Positions 57,742 through 64,000 of a stretch of DNA of 64,000 nucleotides are shown in pieces (positions within the stretch are counted from its first letter, which is position 1; each line of letters starts with the position of its first letter). Source of the DNA: Pseudeuparius sepicola (taxonomy: Eukaryota > Arthropoda > Insecta > Coleoptera > Anthribidae); assembly GCA_963920635.1 (NCBI GenBank), contig OY987302.1, positions 46,441,500 through 46,505,499 on the forward strand. Direction: 5' to 3'. The translations under genes and the position numbers were made by a program. The notes under the pieces were generated by a model. That model ran no database searches. It was not told the origin of the DNA and was given only the letters and a program-made list of their open reading frames with translations.

Positions 57742-59679
57742 CAGTGTGACCCATTTGTTTTGGGGTCAGTCTGTAAAAAGTGTATCAATCGTGCGATTTG
57801 GCTGATTTTTTTTTTAAATTGTAGAGCTCGATGAACTGCACATTTTGAACAAAAATTGCCTGGTTCGCATAAAATCCAAAGCCTACTATGACCGTTTTTA
57901 TGAGCAAAATTTTAAGAAACCATATTAGCGTTTTTTTTTTTTAAATCTGTGTGCGCCAATGGATTGAGCACCCCTCGAAATGGGTATGTACAAAATTTCA
58001 TCAAAATATTTCAAGTAATAACGATTTTGTAGAAAAATTAAAAATGCAGCCAAGGTACGTCTTTATTTTCAAAAATTCAAAGTTGGCCATGGAAAATAAT
58101 TGAATTGTTTACTTTTATTAAGTGTCAAACTGTCTAAATTGAGTTCAGAAATTGTTTGTGCTCAATACAATTAATTATCATAATTATGGAATATTTAAGC
58201 ATAAGAGACAAAATAGAAATTGTTCGACTCGTGGGCGACAACGAGCGCTCGGCAGCAGAAGCTGCGGCCGAATTTAACAATAGACACCCAGGTAGATCAG
58301 TGAGTCGAAGTACTGTACAACGTATAAACAATATTTTTGATGAAACTGGATCGATTTCTAAAAATTTATTAAAAACTAGGCAAAATGGACGCCGTGGACT
58401 TGTTGAAAATAACAATCAAATTCTGCAATACTTTAGTGACAATCCTCGAAATAGTGTTTTAACGGCTAGTTTAGACCTTCATATACCCAGAGAGAGTATA
58501 AGGAGATGTTTGAGACAAAACAAAATAAAACCGTTTAAGCCAAAATTTTTGCACACCCTGGAACCAGGAGATGAGGAGAGAAGATTAGAATTTTGCTATT
58601 GGCTGCAAGGTGAATATCTCCATAATGGCAACTTTTTAAATGAAATTTTATTCACCGACGAAGCCACGTTTACTACAAATGGTGTAGTATCAAGTCAAAA
58701 CTGCCGTCACTGGTCAGCTGAAAATCCAGAGTTTATAATAAATGCAAGGAGACAATATTCACAAAAAATTAACGTTTGGTGTGGAATACTACGCGACAGA
58801 ATAATTGGCCCATTTTTCTTTGAAGGGAATTTGAATGCGGCTGGCTTCTTGAATTTTCTAGAAATTGAATTTAGAAATGCTTTAGATGAGTTACCATTAA
58901 GATACCGTTTAAATTTAAAGTTACAGTTAGATGGCAGTCCTATTCATAATGCTCGTTTAATCAGAAACTGGCTAGATAATAATTTTGAAAACTGTTGGAT
59001 AGGGCGAAATAGTCCTTTCTGTGAGTGGCCACCGAGATCTCCGGACTTAACTCCTTTAGATTTTTTCTTTGGGGTACACTTAAGCAAAATGTTTATAAGT
59101 CAAGACCCCATAATTTACAAGAACTGCAAGCTAGGATAAACCGTAGTTGTGAGGAAATTACTCCACAGCAAATACGAAATGTAATTTTGAATGTACGCAA
59201 GAGGAACGACAAATGCATTGTAGAAAATGGAGGCTTGGTAGAAGTTACAAAAATTTTATAATTTTAATTGTTTTTATGTTTTGTGTTTATAAGCATAAGG
59301 TTGTATTATTACAATTCAATTATTTTCCATGGCCAACTTTGAATTTTTGAAAATAAAGACGTACCTTGGCTGCATTTTTAATTTTTCTACAAAATCGTTA
59401 TTACTTGAAATATTTTGATGAAATTTTGTACATACCCATTTCGAGGGGTGCTCAATCCATTGGCGCACACAGATTTTTTCAAAAAAAAAACGCTAATATG
59501 GTTTCTTAAAATTTTGCTCATAAAAACGGTCATAGTAGGCTTTGGATTTTATGCGAACCAGGCAATTTTTGTTCAAAATGTGCAGTTCATCGAGCTCTAC
59601 AATTTAAAAAAAAAATCAGCCAAATCGCACGATTGATACACTTTTTACAGACTGACCCCAAAACAAATGGGTCACACTG
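57742..59679 (+). mobile_element. Mariner-like element, nearly complete
   Basis: CAGTGTGACCCATTTGTTTT with GGGGTCAG opens and the exact inverse closes the 1938-bp element; TA stands at both sides (57740-57741 and 59680-59681). The inverted arms are about 370 bp (57742-58111 and 59312-59679) and very similar to each other, suggesting a fairly recent insertion. The interior is filled by one transposase gene with a single frameshift. It sits only four bases from the left end of the P/THAP element. Confidence 0.93.
58186..59259 (+). pseudogene. Tc1/mariner-superfamily transposase, one frameshift
   Basis: I start at MEYLSIRDKIEIVRL (58186); an in-frame ATG 30 nt upstream gives only an Ile-rich leader. 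Domains in order: paired HTH (SVSRSTVQRINNIF; PRESIRRCLRQNKIK), first catalytic Asp in ILFTDEATF (about residue 168), KINVWCGILRDRIIGPFFFE, second Asp in QLDGSPIHNARLI, third in PRSPDLTPLDF. About 42 residues separate the second and third Asp by my count, longer than the 34 of classical mariners. A six-T run at 59061-59066 carries a one-base frameshift just after the third Asp; the shifted frame continues WGTLKQNVYKSRP and LQELQARINR to a stop at 59261. Total about 355 residues. The piecemeal relics at 5893 and 8120 are of the same type. Confidence 0.9.
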
Positions 59680-59683
59680 TATA

Positions 59684-62600
59684 ATGGGCCTGTTTCACAC
59701 CTTTTTTTAATTTTTGATTATGAATCTTAATAGTAAATAAAACACGAAAATATTTTTTCCGATTTTTTTTTCGGCCGGGAAGAGCCGTAAAAACGTTTTT
59801 TAAATTCAAATTCCTTGGGCCCGTGACGTCACGGGGTCAAAAAGCTGATTGGCTACTATTTTGCGACTTGACACGATTTACGGCAATATCGATGTCTCTA
59901 TTTGAGATTTGTGAAGACTGAAGAAGAAGAAAATTTACCTAACTTATATTTTGGGGCAAAAGCCAAATAACCTCAATATCAGGGGGCGGCGCGGCGGTGC
60001 ACGAGTGGATGTGGGTGGGTCTCATGATACAATGAAAAGAAGGTATGATAGATCGGTGTCACAATTTCGTCCCGCTGTGCGCATGACGTCACGCGGAGCG
60101 GATTATTTGAATTTTAAGGCGGGAAGCAGGTTTTTCTAATGGAATATTGAGTTATGTATCCGTAAATTAATGTTGTACTAGGTAGCATGATTTAGAACAT
60201 ACGACTAATTTAAAAATAACATGATAATCAAGCTAAGAAAATTCTCAGTAGGGTAAGCATTTGTATTTTTTAACACAAGGATAATGCATCAACTATAAGG
60301 ACTTCCTTAGTGCAGGTAAATAACTCAACGTTTATTTCTTCTTACAAAGGAAATAAAAATGATCGATAACGACGAAAATTTCCAAGGATTGCAAGAGAAT
60401 ACTAGAATAATAGCACTCGCCATAATTAAAAAATAAATACCGATGATATAGTTTGTAATTATTGAAAAAATAAATAAATAGAAATTTAAAAAAAATAAAG
60501 TCAATTTTTAAGGCAACAATGCACAATTTTTTTATTTTAAAAAATTTAATACATATTTTATTACTTAAAATTATGATGTAATTTTTAACCTTTTCCGTTT
60601 TCTAGTTATATCCTTATCTTGTAAAGCTTTGTTCAACTTTTTGATTCAAAAATACATCCTCGACTTAAAGAATATTTTTTAATTTCTGCTGAACAATTTA
60701 TCCTTAAAGAAGTATTCTATAAATTGCTTATGTAACCTTTGCTAATCAAGAAACTATCGGGACATGGAATTAAAAATTGCCTCCAATTCTTCCATGTGGC
60801 TCATCATTTGCTGGGATGGTTTACTTAGTCCGCCAATTTTGTTCGCCATCATTAAGCTCTAAGCTTAAGCTAGGTATCACTTGTTAGATTGTTAACATAG
60901 AATGCATATCTACATAAAAGCAAAATGTAATAAAACGCAAATATGGAAAAATATATATTTATTAAGTTTTGTTACACTTTTTTTAACCAAGAGATCCAGA
61001 CTGGGAGTCCCTCAAAACTTATTTTGAACATTTAAGAGAATCCTATACCTAAACATCTAAAGACAAACTGTTACGAAACAGTTTTTAACATTCTAAACTA
61101 CATTCTTGACCTAAAAAAAGTTTTTAATCTGCTTACTACAGTTTACCTTTGATGCTTGTTCTAGCAAATGTTAAATAATATCCTTTACAAATAAACAGTT
61201 ACATATCCTTTACAAATAAACAGTTCACCCGAATTTACATCATTAAATATTTTTTCTAGTTCCTCTATGTTTTTCATCATTTCTTCTGATGGCTTGGACA
61301 AACCCCCCTCAGACACATGATCAACCCAGGTGAAATTCTCCTGATTTGTTGATGCCATAGGTTATCAGTGGTTCGTAATTTGCAGCATACAAAGCCCGCT
61401 AAATATTCTAAACCATCATAAACTAAAGAATCGATTTCTTCAGCTAACTCATTTCTGACAGCTCTATCCATTTCTTTTCCTTTAGAAGTCAAATCAGCAA
61501 GGCATTCACTGCTTAAAAGTTTTTCGGGCAATGGGCAATGGCTGCAGTTTTGGGGCATTAAAACAAATCAAACAACTTCAACGAACCTGTCTTGAGGAAT
61601 TTCATCCACAATTTTTGATGGATTTCTTTTATTTATTCGTTCACTTCTCGCCTTATCATATTTCACTGTTAACTTTTGATTTGGCAAATTAAGTATCGGT
61701 ATGGAGTCTGATGGCTTCAAAAGCCGGTGATTTTTTGCTGAATACCCTGGCAATTCATATTTTAAATTCCTCTCATAGCTTTCCTCGCTAAACTAGCGGT
61801 ATTCACATTAAATTTGTCCTTTCGTTTACAAGCAATCGTCCACTGTTTAATAAGATTTTCATCCTTTGGGAAACGGAAAAACATGAACTATCCCGTAAAT
61901 GTCTTTGCTTCATTGTCTGCATTACAACTTGCTAGAGCACAACGCATTTTAAAACGCAAATAATTATTTAAATTATGCAAATTAACGTCGCGACAAACTG
62001 ACACTGACACCCCTAACCTAACCTAACCTATATATTTTGTGACTGCCACCGAAACCGCTCCGCGTGACGTCGCATGGCTCCGCCCACAATGCGCAATATC
62101 ATACCTTCTTTATTATTATATCATGGGTGGGTCTTTCATGGTTCCCACGCTTTAGCACCGTACGTCGCCCCATAGTGGCTAGATTATTGCTCAAAAAGAG
62201 CAAAGGCCATAAAAAGAAATAAAAAATAACCTCAATATCAATTAACTTCATAATATGTCACAATCGCAATGTTTTTCCCTTTTTTTGAGTTAAAAGATAC
62301 TTGCAGAATGATCACCAACTTGTAAGTTGTCCAAACCTAAATATTTCATATATTATATTATTTAATCTGTGCCTAAATAAATCGAGTTTATTACAACATT
62401 TTGTCAGTCAACTAGACATAATCTTGACAATCAAAATTTAATTTATTAACTCTAAATATTCTGACATCGTTGGTTTTTGCTGTTGATCTTCTTCATTTTG
62501 CAATTATTCTTAAAGCTAACTCTCGAATGTGTTTCTATCATCCCCTAAAATGTCTAGCCAAAGATATTCCGGATGACCAAAATATTCATTTCTCCTTTCT

Positions 62601-63209
62601 CTCAATTACGGGATCTATCACTTTTTTCAGTTATTCATGGAGGTAACAATACTGATGATAATGCTAAATAAGTGCCTAGCACCATCCTTATTACAAGACC
62701 AATTAAATTTGATTCCAAATCAGCATACGGTATACACTTTAACTTTTAACTTTTGCAGATTTTCAGAAAAACATTTAGTTTTATTAGCTCGGTTTACATT
62801 AAAGAATGACAGAATGACATGACCAGCCCACAGATTGTTATAGACACGACACACGACCCACAAAGCAACTACCAACTACCTGTATCTGTACGGTCGAGTT
62901 CGGACAACCGTTTATACAACTGTCTTTCTCTAGAGAATCGACTTCGATTCAATGTGCACGTCTGAGATTAGAACGGAGATCGAATTTTTGGGGCTTCGAT
63001 TACTAGTAATAACCGGCAACGACACAAACGCAATTTCATTGCTCCAAATTAAGGCGCGCAAATTAAAATTATTATATATTTTTTTAGTCAATAACAAAAT
63101 TAGGTATTGACAAGAAATACGTTGAGGGGGATTTTATTAAAGAGTTATGTGATTAATTTCATTCTAGTAGTAAGAAATATCGAAATTCAATTGAGTGAAC
63201 AAGGCCCAT
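59684..63209 (-). mobile_element. P/THAP-type element, decayed
   Basis: ATGGGCCTGTTTCACAC at the left and GTGAACAAGGCCCAT at the right form the TIR. The interior contains, on the minus strand, a THAP zinc-finger start and P-transposase C-terminal pieces (separate entry). Both flanks, about 330 bp and 1.08 kb, are shared with the shorter inverted relative at 46055-47384. It is inserted in the outer TIR element 57595-63598. Confidence 0.75.
60765..61947 (-). pseudogene. THAP/P-element transposase relic
   Basis: From 61947 leftward: MRCALASCNADNEAKTFTG with the CxxxC opening of a THAP finger, a stop, then FFRFPKDENLIKQWTIACKR (the hallmark F.FP...W...C.R), while the C..HF end of the finger is lost. 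Next LKYELPGYSAKNHRLLKPSD resembles the THAP tail with AVPT-like LKP. Then SLVYDGLEYLAGFVCCKL and GGLSKPSEEMMKNIEELEKI match the C-terminal P-transposase patterns (ALEY.AGYV, S.GGL..PS). The last motif recurs in a second copy at 60765-60850 (GGLSKPSQQMMSHMEELEAI), a small internal duplication. The RNase H-like core is missing. Confidence 0.75.
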
Positions 63210-63598
63210 ATACACTTCAAATCGCCCAACATGGCAACGCGGCAGTCCGCAGCAGCATTCAACATTCAATATCTCTAGTCTCTGCATTATTCTTGTTTTC
63301 CTCAGTGTGTTATTTTCTCTTGTGTATTTTTCATGTTTTAAGGTGCTTTTTGTTAATTTATAACTATTTATTAGTATTTAGGATATAGTGACTGACTTTG
63401 TATATAATGAGACGCAGAAACTGTGTGGTGTGTGCCAAAGTGATATTTCTCAGGACATACTCTATCGCAGATAAACGTTGTACACACGGGCGTAATGTTT
63501 GTTTACTTTGGTACATTTCTGTTATATTATGTTGGTTGACTACAAACGTATGTATTTTGATGCTTTTGCTCCCTCTATCCTTGATTTATTTCCCTGAG

Positions 63599-64000
63599 CC
63601 ACATACCTACACACTTTTTGAGCAATCACGAACCTGCATTTTTCATAAAACAACTATCCAAAATGAATTTTCTATGGGATGTATGTATGTATGCTCTGGA
63701 CGACAGCAATATAATAATATACCGAAACATAGCGAAGAGGAAAAAGCAAGTACCTAGATACCTAATTAAGTAAGTAAATAATAATATCGTAAATAAGTGT
63801 AGGTAAGCAATATTTTTTTAAAGTTTACATTCAAAATAATTAAATTATAAATCAAACACTTATGATACCTAACAGTCGTAGAAAAAGTATAGTGTATAAC
63901 TCGCACGGAATGTTCATTTCCCACTCACATGGCTTGCAACACTCGCCCACTGTTCGTGCCGCAAACTGTCTGCCCGTGGGAAATGAATGCTATATAGAAT
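63599..64000. other. nwk intron, hairpin at the edge
   Basis: No gene. TAGTGTATAACTCGCACGG... near 63889 contains TTCATTTCCCAC, and GTGGGAAATGAA lies at 63976-63987; these form an inverted pair around TGGCTTGCAACACTCGCC-like text and may be the edge of another small TIR element cut by the window end. Confidence 0.45.

Larger units (their letters stand above)
57595..63598. mobile_element. Outer TIR element split by two insertions
   Basis: CTCAGAGAAATAACC...GATAGAGGGAATGAGAAC at the left and GCTCCCTCTATCCTTGATTT with CCCTGAG at the right match the 601-bp element at 36869-37469, including inner text AGCCAACATCTTTTTGAGTG and GTTGTACACACGGGC. Its body is split by the mariner-like element 57742-59679 and the P/THAP element 59684-63209. 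A frame MRRRNCVVCAKVIFL at 63406 corresponds to MGRRKCVVCG in the other copy. No clear target duplication remains. Confidence 0.7.

Noticed and set aside
46055..63209. One giant element bounded by the inverted 46-47 kb and 59.7-63.2 kb repeats
   Set aside because: The interval contains two nwk exons with intact frames and splice sites, and each repeat has its own TIRs. Two separate insertions in opposite orientation explain it.
57056..63209. Upstream nwk exons (F-BAR or first SH3 strand) in the right end
   Set aside because: The minus strand here is fully explained by hAT, mariner and P/THAP sequence; no spliceable segment ending in a YPYE-like strand was found.

Overview
The window is intron-rich, AT-rich nuclear DNA of an arthropod, most likely an insect. 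The basis is split exons with GT-AG junctions, an insect-type neuronal adaptor gene, and dense cut-and-paste transposons (Tc1/mariner-like, hAT, P/THAP), non-LTR and LTR retroelements. I cannot name the species. No rRNA, tRNA, CRISPR array or bacterial gene was seen.

The only host gene I can assemble is the 3' half of a nervous wreck (nwk, FCHSD family) gene on the minus strand. Reading right to left, the exons are 56342-56022 (first SH3), 48100-48010 (linker and start of second SH3), 45080-44830 (rest of second SH3 and a Pro-rich tail), 38913-38730 (Pro-rich), 36054-36020 (a 35-nt microexon), 29135-28917 (acidic), 20186-19965 (acidic, then Pro-rich) and 16879-16793 (C-terminus and stop). The eight pieces total 1410 nt, i.e. 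470 codons including the stop, and all junction phases agree once the microexon is included. The F-BAR half must lie beyond the right edge. A serine-rich, GC-richer open stretch at 126-358 (minus) may be an exon of a neighbouring gene or an alternative nwk 3' exon.

The introns are packed with mobile DNA. Most common are foldback elements 0.3-2 kb long with long inverted arms, starting CAGGGTG or CAGTGTG (or similar) and flanked by TA: 704-2239, 2596-2941, 4046-4862, 10092-11490, 11781-12690, 21021-23195, 30266-32308, 34397-34895, 49215-49661, 52497-53972, 54466-55927 and 57742-59679. The last carries a nearly complete Tc1/mariner-type transposase with one frameshift; two others keep only the N- or C-terminal piece of a transposase. 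Four hAT-like insertions with eight-base target duplications (one imperfect) occur at 34132-35518, 43823-44565, 51010-54456 and 56372-57475. A P/THAP-type element at 59684-63209 has an internally deleted inverted relative at 46055-47384. A solo LTR (21708-23007), a 5'-truncated non-LTR reverse transcriptase (about 44790-42410), a copia relic (7805-7990) and a 59-bp palindromic insertion with TTAA duplication (42931-42989) complete the picture.

Insertions are nested several deep (for example mariner and P/THAP elements inside another TIR element at 57595-63598) and several end within 20-95 nt of nwk splice sites. The most useful leads are the microexon, the tiny TTAA palindrome, the transposon edges that crowd nwk splice sites, a hammerhead-like motif in a hairpin at 7615-7653, and the deletion-derivative pair of the P/THAP element.
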